From NCBI RefSeq assembly GCF_021311115.1, contig NZ_JAJTNP010000006.1, forward strand, positions 124,001-188,000: 64,000 nucleotides of DNA, given 5' to 3'. Of this stretch, positions 46,567 to 55,713 are shown one piece after another. The translations under genes and the position numbers were made by a program. The number at the start of each line of letters is the position of its first letter. Within the stretch, counting starts at the first letter, position 1. Origin of the DNA: Chryseobacterium gwangjuense. GTDB taxonomy: Bacteria > Bacteroidota > Bacteroidia > Flavobacteriales > Weeksellaceae. Under the pieces are notes generated by a model. It was not told the origin of the DNA, did not search any database, and saw only the letters and a program-made list of their open reading frames with translations.

Positions 46567-49383
46567 TTAATACCAACCTCTTCTGGCTGCATTAATAATC
46601 GAGCTCAGATTCAAAACCAAAGTATACCTGATGCGTTTTGCATAATCTTTAAAAGCAGGTTCAAAGCCTAATGAAGACTGTACAGGGAAATACACTTCAA
46701 GGAAATCAGGAATTACTCTCACTTTTATTCCACTATCCCAGATGAATTTAGTTGGATGATTTTTATTTTTATAAAATCCGGCATCTGCATATACATGGAA
46801 AATTTTCCAAACACTAGAATCCACATTGAATGAAGTAATCCATTGGTTGACACTTCCCGGTAAGAAAGATTTGAAGCCTCCGTCTGCCAAAATAAACTGT
46901 TGAGATAAAATTCCGCTATTAGCACTTTCTCCTAACAATGTATATGAAAACGAATAATTTGAAACTCTGGAAATTCCATAGTTGAAGGTATTGTTTCGGG
47001 TGTCATTTCTCACAAAATATCCGGCAAACAATCTTACACTTAATTTTTGTTTAGGGGCAAATTCCCATCTGTAAAAGCCTTCTGCGGTTATTTTATTGAA
47101 GTCTTCCATTCCTTGAGTGCTTATGCTTAAGCTTTTTTCATGAATCATTTGGCTGTCGCTGTATCCATATCCAAGACTCCAAAGATTATATTTGTCATAA
47201 TCCTTGTTGGCAATCATTGTCGGACTAAGATCTCTTTCGAAATAATTGTACGAAAAAGCCAAGCTTCTTCCTACTGTACTTCTCGGATTTTTTCTGAAAT
47301 TAATATTGGAAAAAGCAGACAATTTACGATAAGCAAGATTATAGTCATAATGAAAATAAGATCCCGAAACTCCGAAAGTCAGGCTTCGGATAATACTTTC
47401 AGCAGGAAGAAAAGAGTAGGAGACCGCTCCTGATCCTGTCATTTTTCCGGTTCCGGAACTATACATCGGGGTAAATGAATATAAAAACTTTTGATCAAAA
47501 AATGACTGGTTTTTAAAGTTTACTCCAAATAAAAATTTATCGTAGGTGTTATTAAACCTGATTTTAGGACTAAGATAAATTTCGTTGAACTCCGGATTGG
47601 GAATATCTTTTATAAATTTGAATTTAATTTTTTTTGCATTAGAGAAAAATCCTTTAGCATATAAATAATTGTCTCTGTATTTAGATTCAGGGAAGATATA
47701 ATCCTCATTTAAAGTGATTTTATAAATGTCTGTCGCAGGAATTGAAAAAGTCTTTAATTTTTCATTTTCCTCGGTTTCTACCCAGTATTCTTGTTTGCTG
47801 TTTTCTCTATTTTCAGTTTTTAATTTTACAGGGATATTCGAAAATGTATTTTTATGAATCTTAATGTTCAAAGTATCATTCTCTATATTTAACCTTTTTA
47901 ATTTAAAATTTACCCTATTTTTTTGTTCCAGAAAATCGGCTAAATATTCTGTTCTTTTATCTTTTTCTGAAAGTTCTTTTAAAAAGTCTCTCGGATCAAT
48001 TTTTTGGTGAGTGTTTTTTACGATGAAATCTTTCAGCAGGCTGTTGAAATTTTCATAGCCCATTTTATCCGCAGAATAATTGAATAAGCTTCCGGTCTCA
48101 AAACTGCTGATTGCCATATCATTGAAATTGCTCAGTACAGTAAATTTTTCATCGATTTTCTGATCGAGATTTTGCGACATGATATATTGATAAGCCAATC
48201 CATATCGGTCAACGAGTTTAACTTTAGAAGCATGGAATAATTTTAAAGGCTTTACTCCAAAAATTTTGGTCTCGGGAAGAGTGCCCAAAAGTTTGGATTC
48301 CTTATAGAATTTATTCAGGTATTGGATTTCCAAATACGATTTTAAACCGTTTTTAAACCAATGATTATCCTGTTTGTCCGTGACGATGCTTTCATCAAGA
48401 ATTTTCTTTGCAATAATTCCGAAATAATCCAAATCTATTTTTTCGGCATCTGTAAAAAGAGGAAACTTGAATGTTAAAACCTTAATGTCATTATTCCCGA
48501 AAAAATCTTCTTTGTTCCTGAACTTTTCAGAAATAAAAATTGTTTCAGGAACAAATCCCAATTTCTCTTTGATAAATCTTAAATGAAGCGGCAGGAAAAA
48601 TTCCAGGTTCTCTTTTTCCTGAGGATTCAGATCATACCCGAATTTTATTTCGGTATTGAGATCTTCAGAATTTATTTTTATCACAGGAAATTCTTTTTTG
48701 GAAAGGATAAATTCAGGATCTGAATCTAAATCACCAATGAAATTACCATTAGAAGATCGAGGGATATTACTTTGGATAAAATATTTTGTTTCGGAAGTCA
48801 GATTGATTTTCCAAAAAGTATTGAAGTTTACAGATTCTTCAATATCATGATATTTTTTTGGATACTTATTATCAGGGTCAAAATGATCAGGAACAATAAA
48901 GAAATACTTTAAAGCTACATTATTGTCTGATGTGCCATATCCTGTAAATCTTTGATCAGGAAGCTGCATTTGATACTGCAGTTGCAACTTAATTTTTTCT
49001 CCTGGTTTCAGGGTTTGCTGTAAAGGCAGGAAAAGATTTTCATCAGAGAGGTTTTGAACAGGAATTTCGTAAGCAGAGCTTTTAATTTGTAAATTCAAAA
49101 GTTTTCCCTGCTGTTCATCATTAGCAAAATGAAGGTCTGTATTTCGGTCTTCTAGTTTTCTGTAGGCTAAAGAGGTTCCTCTTTTATGATAAGCGGAAAT
49201 CCAGTTTGATAACTTTATGGTGTTCATGTCTTTGCCGGAATGGTTGTAATACACCAATTCCTGATTTACCGTTAAAGTTTTTTTATCCAAAGACAGTTTG
49301 GCTTCAATAGATATACTATCTTTCTGTGCAGAAACTTCTGCAACACCTAAAAACAAAATAAGACAAATACTAATTCTTTTCAA
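46567..49383 (-). CDS. M1-peptidase-like protein without the zinc site, plus barrel-like C-terminus
   Basis: This 938-residue protein has a signal peptide (to VSAQ) and an N-terminal beta domain like the saddle of M1 aminopeptidases (SIEAKLSLDKKTLTVNQELVYYN, and a GYGTSDNNVALKYFFI segment). Residues 320-352 (DYFGIIAKKILDES, then HWFKNGLKSYLE) align in pattern with the M1 region around WFGN...W-x-x-E-G-F-A-x-Y, but the HExxH zinc motif is absent. The C-terminal third has many aromatic amphipathic strands (SFGVSGSYFHYDYNLAYRKL, LGYGYSDSQMIHEKSL) and ends in GWY, as for outer-membrane barrels. It may be an inactive peptidase fused to a barrel. Function unknown. Confidence 0.65.
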   Translation of the reverse strand: MKRISICLILFLGVAEVSAQKDSISIEAKLSLDKKTLTVNQELVYYNHSGKDMNTIKLSNWISAYHKRGTSLAYRKLEDRNTDLHFANDEQQGKLLNLQIKSSAYEIPVQNLSDENLFLPLQQTLKPGEKIKLQLQYQMQLPDQRFTGYGTSDNNVALKYFFIVPDHFDPDNKYPKKYHDIEESVNFNTFWKINLTSETKYFIQSNIPRSSNGNFIGDLDSDPEFILSKKEFPVIKINSEDLNTEIKFGYDLNPQEKENLEFFLPLHLRFIKEKLGFVPETIFISEKFRNKEDFFGNNDIKVLTFKFPLFTDAEKIDLDYFGIIAKKILDESIVTDKQDNHWFKNGLKSYLEIQYLNKFYKESKLLGTLPETKIFGVKPLKLFHASKVKLVDRYGLAYQYIMSQNLDQKIDEKFTVLSNFNDMAISSFETGSLFNYSADKMGYENFNSLLKDFIVKNTHQKIDPRDFLKELSEKDKRTEYLADFLEQKNRVNFKLKRLNIENDTLNIKIHKNTFSNIPVKLKTENRENSKQEYWVETEENEKLKTFSIPATDIYKITLNEDYIFPESKYRDNYLYAKGFFSNAKKIKFKFIKDIPNPEFNEIYLSPKIRFNNTYDKFLFGVNFKNQSFFDQKFLYSFTPMYSSGTGKMTGSGAVSYSFLPAESIIRSLTFGVSGSYFHYDYNLAYRKLSAFSNINFRKNPRSTVGRSLAFSYNYFERDLSPTMIANKDYDKYNLWSLGYGYSDSQMIHEKSLSISTQGMEDFNKITAEGFYRWEFAPKQKLSVRLFAGYFVRNDTRNNTFNYGISRVSNYSFSYTLLGESANSGILSQQFILADGGFKSFLPGSVNQWITSFNVDSSVWKIFHVYADAGFYKNKNHPTKFIWDSGIKVRVIPDFLEVYFPVQSSLGFEPAFKDYAKRIRYTLVLNLSSIINAARRGWY

Positions 49384-49461
49384 TATTCCTGATAAAGTAC
49401 CAAATATAACTTATTTTGAATAGATTTCGTAAAGATTTGAGTAAGGAGTTGATAAAAAATT

Positions 49462-49514
49462 AACCACAAAATATACAAGAGAACTGATTTAGGTCCTTTG
49501 TATATTTTGTGGTT
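49462..49514. repeat. Perfect 17-bp inverted repeat, 19-base loop
   Basis: AACCACAAAATATACAA (49462-49478) has its exact complement at 49498-49514. On the minus strand it lies after the UMP synthase stop and is followed by AATTTTTTATC, so it may act as terminator of that gene. The unusual loop length is noted in the findings. Confidence 0.8.
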
Positions 49515-49537
49515 CGAAAATATTCTGAATTGTTTTT

Positions 49538-50896
49538 TTATAAAGAGTTCAGGTAAGCTTTCCAGCCTTCATTTTTATAAGTGATGGCAGCTTGTTCAGG
49601 ATTTTCAGCTTTGTAAATTCCTCTACCTACGATAATGAAATCTGTGTGAAGCTTTCTGAATACATGTTCCGGAGTGTTATACTGTTGTCCTTTTCCGTCA
49701 CCTGAATCTGCTAGATTTACACCCGGAGTGAACAATAGCAATTCTTCAGGAAGAGTATTTTGAGAAACCCCTCCGATTACATTCGGGTGAGATTGAGCTA
49801 CTTTTAAAGCTTCTTCTCTGTAGCTGCTTGTCGTTAAAGCTCCTTTAGAAGACATTCCGATAATAGCCACAACGCCTACATTTTTGAAACAGTCTAAAGA
49901 TTCAAAACCACCGATTACCTGTGATGTTACAAAATCTGCCCAATCTGTAATTTTGAAAACTCCGCTTGTGAACTGAAGTTCCTGAGTATTTCCGATATCT
50001 GCAAACTTTCTGTCTTCCATTAATAAGAAATTGTGTTTTGCAGCCAATGCTTTTAACGGAGTAATTGTTTTTTCGTATTCAAAATCAGAAATAACATCGA
50101 TATGAGTTTTTAAAGCAATTACGTGTGGTCCTACTTTTTCTGCAAGATCTAACAACTCCTGTGTAGTGGTAACGTCTGCAGAAGCAATTAAGTTAGATTG
50201 TTTTGCAATAGCAGTTTCTAATAATTTTTTTGAAACAGAATGTTGTGTATTGCTTAGTTTGTGTTCGTAAGAAGATTTTGTCTTTTCTTCAAATTGGATA
50301 TGATTTCCCTGTAAGAAATCCTGAATTCTTTTTACTTCTTCGTCAGATAATTCTCCATTTTCCTGAAGAATCTCGCAAACCTCCGAAATATTGAAAAGCG
50401 TGTGAACTTTGTATCCGTTGCTTTCTAAAAGCTGTTTTCCACCTTGCTCTCTGTCAAGAACCACAACAATATCTGCAACTTTCAGATCTTCCTGTTCAAC
50501 TTCTGCAATGGTTTCGATCAAAGATTTTCCTGAAGTGATTACATCTTCTACCAAAAGACAATTTTGTCCTTTCTGATAAATCCCTTCAATCAGTTTCTTT
50601 GTACCGTAGCTTTTTGCCTCTTTTCTTTTAATAATTAACGGAATGTAGCTTTCCAAAGACATAGCTGTTGCCATAGGAAGTGCTGCATAAGGAACTCCAC
50701 AAATTAAATCAAAATTATCCAAAGGAAGCATTTCCAATAAATAATTAGCCAGGCTTTTCAAAATTTTAGGATCTGAAGCCAACGGTCTTAAATCTACATA
50801 AAACGGACTTTCAATACCGCTTTTTAATGTAAATCTTCCGAATTTAATGATGCCTAGTTTGTAGCACTCCAAAAAGAATTCTTTTTTACTTTCCAT
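49538..50896 (-). CDS. pyrEF: Bifunctional orotate phosphoribosyltransferase / OMP decarboxylase
   Basis: This 452-residue protein joins both last steps of UMP synthesis. Residues 1-205 are orotate phosphoribosyltransferase, with the PRPP loop LLVEDVITSGKS (114-125). Residues 215-452 are orotidine 5'-phosphate decarboxylase, with the catalytic DRKFADIGN (295-303) containing the Asp-Lys-Asp set. The order is that of eukaryotic UMP synthase, and this arrangement is also known in Bacteroidota. The likely advantage is that unstable OMP is passed on without release. Monocistronic, with a 17-bp inverted repeat after it. Confidence 0.93.
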   Translation of the reverse strand: MESKKEFFLECYKLGIIKFGRFTLKSGIESPFYVDLRPLASDPKILKSLANYLLEMLPLDNFDLICGVPYAALPMATAMSLESYIPLIIKRKEAKSYGTKKLIEGIYQKGQNCLLVEDVITSGKSLIETIAEVEQEDLKVADIVVVLDREQGGKQLLESNGYKVHTLFNISEVCEILQENGELSDEEVKRIQDFLQGNHIQFEEKTKSSYEHKLSNTQHSVSKKLLETAIAKQSNLIASADVTTTQELLDLAEKVGPHVIALKTHIDVISDFEYEKTITPLKALAAKHNFLLMEDRKFADIGNTQELQFTSGVFKITDWADFVTSQVIGGFESLDCFKNVGVVAIIGMSSKGALTTSSYREEALKVAQSHPNVIGGVSQNTLPEELLLFTPGVNLADSGDGKGQQYNTPEHVFRKLHTDFIIVGRGIYKAENPEQAAITYKNEGWKAYLNSL

Positions 50897-51048
50897 TATT
50901 TTTTATTAGATAGTGCAAATTTAAGAATTTGAAAACGAAATGGAAAAAAACTCAAATATCAATTTTATCAGATAAAGTAAATCGTGAATTTTAAGTTTAA
51001 ACTTTTGAGACGTTATAAGGATATTTATTTTAAAGAAAATTTTAGAAT

Positions 51049-51131
51049 TTTGTCATTTCGACGAAAGGAGAAATCTAGTTTTATTATTAATAGATTCTTC
51101 ATCCCGCTTTCGTTTTATTCAGAATGACAAA
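51049..51131. repeat. Fold-back intergenic repeat (TTTGTCATT ends), 83 bases
   Basis: TTTGTCATT and AATGACAAA are terminal inverted repeats, with CGAAAG/CTTTCG and AATCTA/TAGATT as inner pairs. A related element lies at 52210-52290. Such TGTCATT...AATGACA elements are common between genes in Flavobacteriia. Confidence 0.75.
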
Positions 51132-51142
51132 TACATATCATA

Positions 51143-51171
51143 AAAAAGCATTCCATTTTGGAATGCTTTTT
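51143..51171 (-). terminator. Terminator of the DUF1232 gene
   Basis: AAAAAAGCATTCC and GGAATGCTTTTTT pair around a short A/T loop, directly after the stop codon of the minus-strand gene. Confidence 0.85.
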
Positions 51172-51519
51172 TTATTCTATTATTTCAGCGTCAATGATTT
51201 TTGTATTTCCTGAGCTGTATTTCTGTTCAGCTTCCCAAAGCAGGAATTTATCTACTTCTTTGATCAGTTTTGGAATTACCAGATATAAAACTGCTAAATC
51301 ATCCATTACCCCCAAAACAGGTAAGGCAACTTCAGGAAGAATATCGATCGGTGAAAGTACATATAAAATACCTAATAATGGAAGAATGATATTGATGGAT
51401 TTTATAGGATATGCTCCTTTTCTCCACATTTTTACCATTCTGAAAATATCAGGGATTTTTTTAATGAAGCCCTTATGGTTGATAGCTTCTTTTGCCAGAT
51501 TCAATTTCGAATATTTCAT
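51172..51519 (-). CDS. YkvA/DUF1232 family membrane protein
   Basis: This 115-residue protein has the DUF1232 signature IINIILPLLGILYVLSPIDILPE-like helix (LLGILYVLSPIDILPEVAL) followed by PVLGVMDDLAVLYLVIPKLI. The N-terminus is basic (KLNLAKEA, MVKMWRKGAYPIKS). The family (YkvA) is a small membrane-associated protein of unknown role. A TlpA-like gene lies upstream on the same strand, 81 bases away. Confidence 0.88.
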   Translation of the reverse strand: MKYSKLNLAKEAINHKGFIKKIPDIFRMVKMWRKGAYPIKSINIILPLLGILYVLSPIDILPEVALPVLGVMDDLAVLYLVIPKLIKEVDKFLLWEAEQKYSSGNTKIIDAEIIE

Positions 51520-51600
51520 TTTGTGTTTAGTTTAAATAATTCTTAACTCTGTATATTTCACAAACTTTGTACCAAATATTTATAAAATTTAGTTAAAAAA

Positions 51601-52140
51601 TTATTTAACAATACTGTCGATAAACTGATTGGCAGATTCTGAATTCCAGTCTCTTGAAGCATCCTCTTTGATAATAATCCTTCCGTTTTTGTCCAAGAGA
51701 TAAGTGGTAGGGAAAACTTTAGGAAGTATTTTTTCAGAAATAGGACTTTGTGCGATGTACACAGGAACGTTGTAATTGTTTTCTTTTAAAAACTTTCTCA
51801 CAGCATCTTCCTGATCATTCATGGCGATTAAAACAAAATCTACTTTATCTTTTCTTGCTTCATATAATTTTTGAATCGAAGGCCATTCTTTTCTGCATGG
51901 AGGACACCATGTTCCCCAAAAATTCAGAAAAACAGCTTTGCCTTTGAATGCTTTAAGATTAGTACTCGGAACATTGATTCCCTGTAAATCAATATCATAA
52001 TCTTCATCACTTACATGAACGGCATTCTCAATAGTGGCAATCGGGAAAAAAGTGTCCTGTAATTTTTCTTTCACTCCCGGAACGAAAGCAATAACTCCGA
52101 TAATAACGATTAATACAAGATAAATTATGTTTTTTTTCAT
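51601..52140 (-). CDS. TlpA family thiol-disulfide protein
   Basis: This 179-residue protein has an N-terminal membrane anchor (IIYLVLIVIIGVIAFVPG), then a TlpA/ResA-like thioredoxin fold with FLNFWGTWCPPC (Cys79, Cys82) and the cis-Pro segment KVFPTTYLLDKNGRI. It probably reduces disulfides in the periplasm, as in cytochrome c maturation. It has its own terminator-like or repeat region upstream. Confidence 0.92.
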   Translation of the reverse strand: MKKNIIYLVLIVIIGVIAFVPGVKEKLQDTFFPIATIENAVHVSDEDYDIDLQGINVPSTNLKAFKGKAVFLNFWGTWCPPCRKEWPSIQKLYEARKDKVDFVLIAMNDQEDAVRKFLKENNYNVPVYIAQSPISEKILPKVFPTTYLLDKNGRIIIKEDASRDWNSESANQFIDSIVK

Positions 52141-52209
52141 TTTTACTTTTAATAAAAATTATTTTAAACCTTAAAGGTAATTATTGTTTTAAAAAAGTTA
52201 AACATTTAG

Positions 52210-52290
52210 TTGTCATTCCATAGGAATCTCGACAAAGTAAATTAACGTAATAAAATTATAAATTCAGCTTAGATTCCTACGGAATGACAA
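52210..52290. repeat. Fold-back intergenic repeat, 81 bases, second copy
   Basis: TTGTCATTCC / GGAATGACAA (52210-52219 and 52281-52290) and TAGGAATCT / AGATTCCTA (52221-52229 and 52271-52279) are perfect inverted pairs, each separated by one base, around an A/T-rich core. It lies between two thioredoxin-fold genes. Confidence 0.8.
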
Positions 52291-52323
52291 ACTGCACGTA
52301 ATATTTTAAACTGGCTTTTAAAA

Positions 52324-52887
52324 CTATAATAGTTCTAAAATTTCCTGAACAGCATCTTTTCCTCTGTTTTTTGCATAATACAACTGCAGATCATTGTAAA
52401 AATTATCTTTCGGATACCCTTCAGGATCAGCCTTGTATTTCATAAGCAATTCTGTTCCGTATTTTGGACGTGGTCCCCAAGAGTTTTTTACATTAAAATC
52501 TTTATCCATGATGATCACTTTAGGAATAGATTCGGTTCCGTTGGTTAAAAACTGATTGATTAAACCTTTATCATTATCTCTCAGGAAGATTTTTACTTCA
52601 TTATGACCTTCAAAAAATTTGATCAATGCAGGAACCGTTGCACTCGCATCACCACACCAAGCTTCGGAAATAATTAAAATTTTTCCGTCAAAGTTTTTTG
52701 CAGCCAGTTCGTTCAATTGTTCTTCATCCGGAACATACTTTTTTAAAGTTCTGTCCATTCTCTGAAGTCCCAGTTCGTAATATTGTTTGTATTCGATTTC
52801 TTGTTGAGTAGAAGGATTTTCTAATCTTTCTCTTGCGATCTGAATATATTCTTCAAAAGAAATTCCTTGAGCCCAGTAATTTTCCAT
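52324..52887 (-). CDS. Thioredoxin-fold protein with WCGDAS motif
   Basis: This 187-residue protein has no signal peptide. The site IISEAWCGDASATVP holds one Cys at the CxxC position (C-G-D-A), so the second Cys is replaced by Ala. The cis-Pro loop SIPKVIIMDKDFNVKNSWGPRP is present. An N-terminal helix (SFEEYIQIARERLENPST) is added. Such single-Cys thioredoxin-like proteins are common in Bacteroidota; the role is unknown. It lies 14 bases downstream of aroC, so probably in the aroC operon. Confidence 0.8.
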   Translation of the reverse strand: MENYWAQGISFEEYIQIARERLENPSTQQEIEYKQYYELGLQRMDRTLKKYVPDEEQLNELAAKNFDGKILIISEAWCGDASATVPALIKFFEGHNEVKIFLRDNDKGLINQFLTNGTESIPKVIIMDKDFNVKNSWGPRPKYGTELLMKYKADPEGYPKDNFYNDLQLYYAKNRGKDAVQEILELL

Positions 52888-52901
52888 TACTCTATTGATA
52901 T

Positions 52902-53972
52902 TTAAAAATTATTGATATTTCTAGTTTTATTGATCAAAAATAAATCCGCTAAAACAAATGCGGCTAAGCTTTCCACTACAGGAACTGCTCTTGGAAGTAC
53001 ACAAGGATCGTGACGTCCTTTTCCTTCTACAATGGCAGGATTTCCAAATTTATCCACACTTTCCTGAGGTCTTAAAATAGTCGCAACCGGTTTGAAAGCT
53101 ACACGGAAATAAATATCCATTCCGTTGGAAATTCCCCCCTGAATTCCACCAGAAAGATTAGATTTTGTAGTAAAATCTTCGTTGAAAAGGTCGTTATGCT
53201 CTTTTCCTGTCATCTTTGCCCCACAGAATCCGCTTCCATATTCAAAACCTTTTGCAGCATTGATATTAAGCATTGCTTTACCTAATTCTGCCTGAAGTTT
53301 TGAGAAAACCGGTTCACCAATTCCTACAGGAACATTTTTGATGACACAAGTAATCGTTCCACCGATTGTATTGCCTTCTTTTTTGATTTCTTTGATTCTT
53401 TCGATCATTCTTTCTGCAGTTTCTGCATCAGGACAACGAACCTCATTGCTTTCTGTTTTAGAAAAATCTAAAGCCTGATAAGGTTTTTCGCAGAAAATTT
53501 CACCTACGGAAGATACGTAAGCATTGATCTCGATATTTGATAAAAACTGTTTTGCTAAAGCACCGGCAACTACCCAGTTCATAGTTTCTCTCGCTGAAGA
53601 TTTTCCTCCGCCGCGATAATCTCTCAAACCATACTTTTGATCATACGTGAAGTCTGCATGACTCGGGCGATATGAGTTGGCGATATGATCATAATCTTTT
53701 GATTTCTGATTTTCGTTTTCGATAATAAAACCAATGGGAGTTCCTGTCGTTTTGCCTTCAAAAATTCCTGAAAGAAATTGTACCGTGTCACTTTCTTTTC
53801 TTTGAGTTACGATTGCGGATTGTCCGGGTTTTCTTCGATCCAATTCGTATTGAATTTTTTCAAAATTAACCGTTAAACCTGCCGGGAAATTATTAATGAT
53901 TCCACCATAAGCCAAGCCATGACTCTCTCCAAATGTTGTAAGACTGAGAAGATTACCTAAAGTATTTAACAT
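52902..53972 (-). CDS. aroC: Chorismate synthase
   Basis: This 356-residue FMN enzyme makes chorismate from 5-enolpyruvylshikimate 3-phosphate, the last shared step of aromatic synthesis. It shows [22 protein letters not shown] at the start, [29 protein letters not shown], and [21 protein letters not shown]. The length matches the family. It is followed by the thioredoxin-fold gene. Confidence 0.97.
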   Translation of the reverse strand: MLNTLGNLLSLTTFGESHGLAYGGIINNFPAGLTVNFEKIQYELDRRKPGQSAIVTQRKESDTVQFLSGIFEGKTTGTPIGFIIENENQKSKDYDHIANSYRPSHADFTYDQKYGLRDYRGGGKSSARETMNWVVAGALAKQFLSNIEINAYVSSVGEIFCEKPYQALDFSKTESNEVRCPDAETAERMIERIKEIKKEGNTIGGTITCVIKNVPVGIGEPVFSKLQAELGKAMLNINAAKGFEYGSGFCGAKMTGKEHNDLFNEDFTTKSNLSGGIQGGISNGMDIYFRVAFKPVATILRPQESVDKFGNPAIVEGKGRHDPCVLPRAVPVVESLAAFVLADLFLINKTRNINNF

Positions 53973-54016
53973 GATACAAATTTAAGGCTTTTTCTTCAGA
54001 TAAAAACGCTCCGTAA

Positions 54017-55657
54017 TTACTTCTGTTGATACAAATTGTTGATAGAATTGATCACGTTTTGAGCTTCTTTTTTTTCTTCCGGATTCAGTCTTTTCCAGAT
54101 AAATCCTTTTTTCATGTTTGTTTTGTCAATAAATTGAGGGAAAATTCCGGCTCTTATATGTTCAAAAACATAGCCTTCTGAAATGGCGGGAAGAGGGGTT
54201 TCGTAATTAAGCGGATATTTCTTAGTAACATTGAAATCAAGGTTTCCGATTTTATAAGAATTGAAATCCATGGTTTTGTAAACGGCAGGTTTATAAAATT
54301 GCTCCACTTTAGGCTCTTTCATGAAATTTCCCAGATAGAAACTTTGAAAATGTTTTTTGACAAGTTGGGGTATGGATATAAATCCAACAAAAAACAGGCT
54401 GAAAACAGAAAATAGGATAAGTGATTTTTTTTGATCAAAATAAGTAATAAACATTACGAAAAAGATAACGAAAAATACATCGATGAAAAATCGATATTGC
54501 GCTGAAAATAAAATCACCAAAATACTTTTAATGAGTATTGAAATACAGATTAGGGTAATGGTTTTGTCTTTTTTTCTGAATGTAAAAGCTGTGAAAATAA
54601 ATAAACTGATAACAAATAGAATGTTAATTTTAGACTTTATACCCTTTAAGAAGAACCAGTTTTTTATATAATCCAACCAGGAAAATTGCTGAATCTGCCT
54701 ATAAGTATATTGCATATCGTAGGTTTTCCGAATAGCAATTTGTGATGAAACTTTTAAAACTTCAGAATTGGGTTTCCAGCTTATTCCAATATCACCAATT
54801 GAAACCGGAAAAACAGGATAACCGAAAGTATAGATGTTTTTAATACAAAATAAGACAACGACTAAAATTCCGGGAATTAAGTTTTTAAAATTGGATTTGA
54901 TAATAAAAATTGAATATAAAAAACTTAAAATAGGGAGCCAGATCATCGTGGGCTTTATCGCAAAAACAAATACGGAATAAATGAATATAAAAGAAATGTT
55001 TTTGTTTTGCTGTAAAATCTCGTTTAAAATAAGTAATGAAAAAATTATTACCGGCAAATCCGGGCTTGGAGATTGGGAAAATAGTAATAAAATAGGAAGA
55101 AAACATAGGTGAATCCAGCTTTTTCTTTCTATAATGTAGAAGGCATAAATAATTAGTACAATTGAATTTATTCTTAAAAATGGATCGGAAAAATTAGAAA
55201 ATCCGGCCTGAAAAATGTGCCAAATAGACATTTGCCCAAGCGTAAGGTTAAGATTTGAAATCCCTTTAATTAAACCGAATTCTGTTAACCATTTGATTGT
55301 GGGAACATAATATCCGAAATGGTCTATCATATATGGATAAAATGAGCCGCAAAATAAAATAATTAGCGAAGTAATAAAAAGTAGTACATAGTCTTTTTTT
55401 GAAAATACAGAAAACTCTTGATATAATTTATCTTTTAAGAAGAAAAAAAGACCTAGTAAAATCGTAGGTATTTCCACATAAATATTCAGCGGAATAAAAA
55501 AGGAAAGAACAGTCCAGATTAAACTGATTATTAAAATTCCGGAAAATATTTTTCCTGACATTCCTTTTAATGAAGAACCCAAGAAATGTTCTGAAATTTT
55601 TCCCCAACCGATTAAAGTCGGAATAATCAAAATTGCCGAAAGTAAAATTGAAATCAT
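54017..55657 (-). CDS. Polytopic membrane protein (LIC_10190-like, glycosyltransferase-type)
   Basis: This protein of about 546 residues has about 12-13 hydrophobic helices and a soluble C-terminal tail. The arrangement resembles the family often named LIC_10190 family membrane proteins, possibly C-type glycosyltransferases of the GT-C kind. The start is given as the ATG of MISILLSAILIIPTLIG; a TTG 27 bases upstream lies inside the terminator stem of the preceding gene. Function unknown; it may assemble a surface glycan. Confidence 0.6.
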   Translation of the reverse strand: MISILLSAILIIPTLIGWGKISEHFLGSSLKGMSGKIFSGILIISLIWTVLSFFIPLNIYVEIPTILLGLFFFLKDKLYQEFSVFSKKDYVLLFITSLIILFCGSFYPYMIDHFGYYVPTIKWLTEFGLIKGISNLNLTLGQMSIWHIFQAGFSNFSDPFLRINSIVLIIYAFYIIERKSWIHLCFLPILLLFSQSPSPDLPVIIFSLLILNEILQQNKNISFIFIYSVFVFAIKPTMIWLPILSFLYSIFIIKSNFKNLIPGILVVVLFCIKNIYTFGYPVFPVSIGDIGISWKPNSEVLKVSSQIAIRKTYDMQYTYRQIQQFSWLDYIKNWFFLKGIKSKINILFVISLFIFTAFTFRKKDKTITLICISILIKSILVILFSAQYRFFIDVFFVIFFVMFITYFDQKKSLILFSVFSLFFVGFISIPQLVKKHFQSFYLGNFMKEPKVEQFYKPAVYKTMDFNSYKIGNLDFNVTKKYPLNYETPLPAISEGYVFEHIRAGIFPQFIDKTNMKKGFIWKRLNPEEKKEAQNVINSINNLYQQK

Positions 55658-55660
55658 AAA

Positions 55661-55690
55661 AAAAGATTGCTTAAAAATAAGCAATCTTTT
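55661..55690 (-). terminator. Terminator just before the membrane-protein ATG
   Basis: AAAAGATTGCTTA and its complement TAAGCAATCTTTT form a perfect 13-bp stem with loop AAAA (plus strand). On the minus strand a T run follows and leads straight into ATG. Confidence 0.8.
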
Positions 55691-55713
55691 AGTGTTATTG
55701 TAAAAATAATAAT

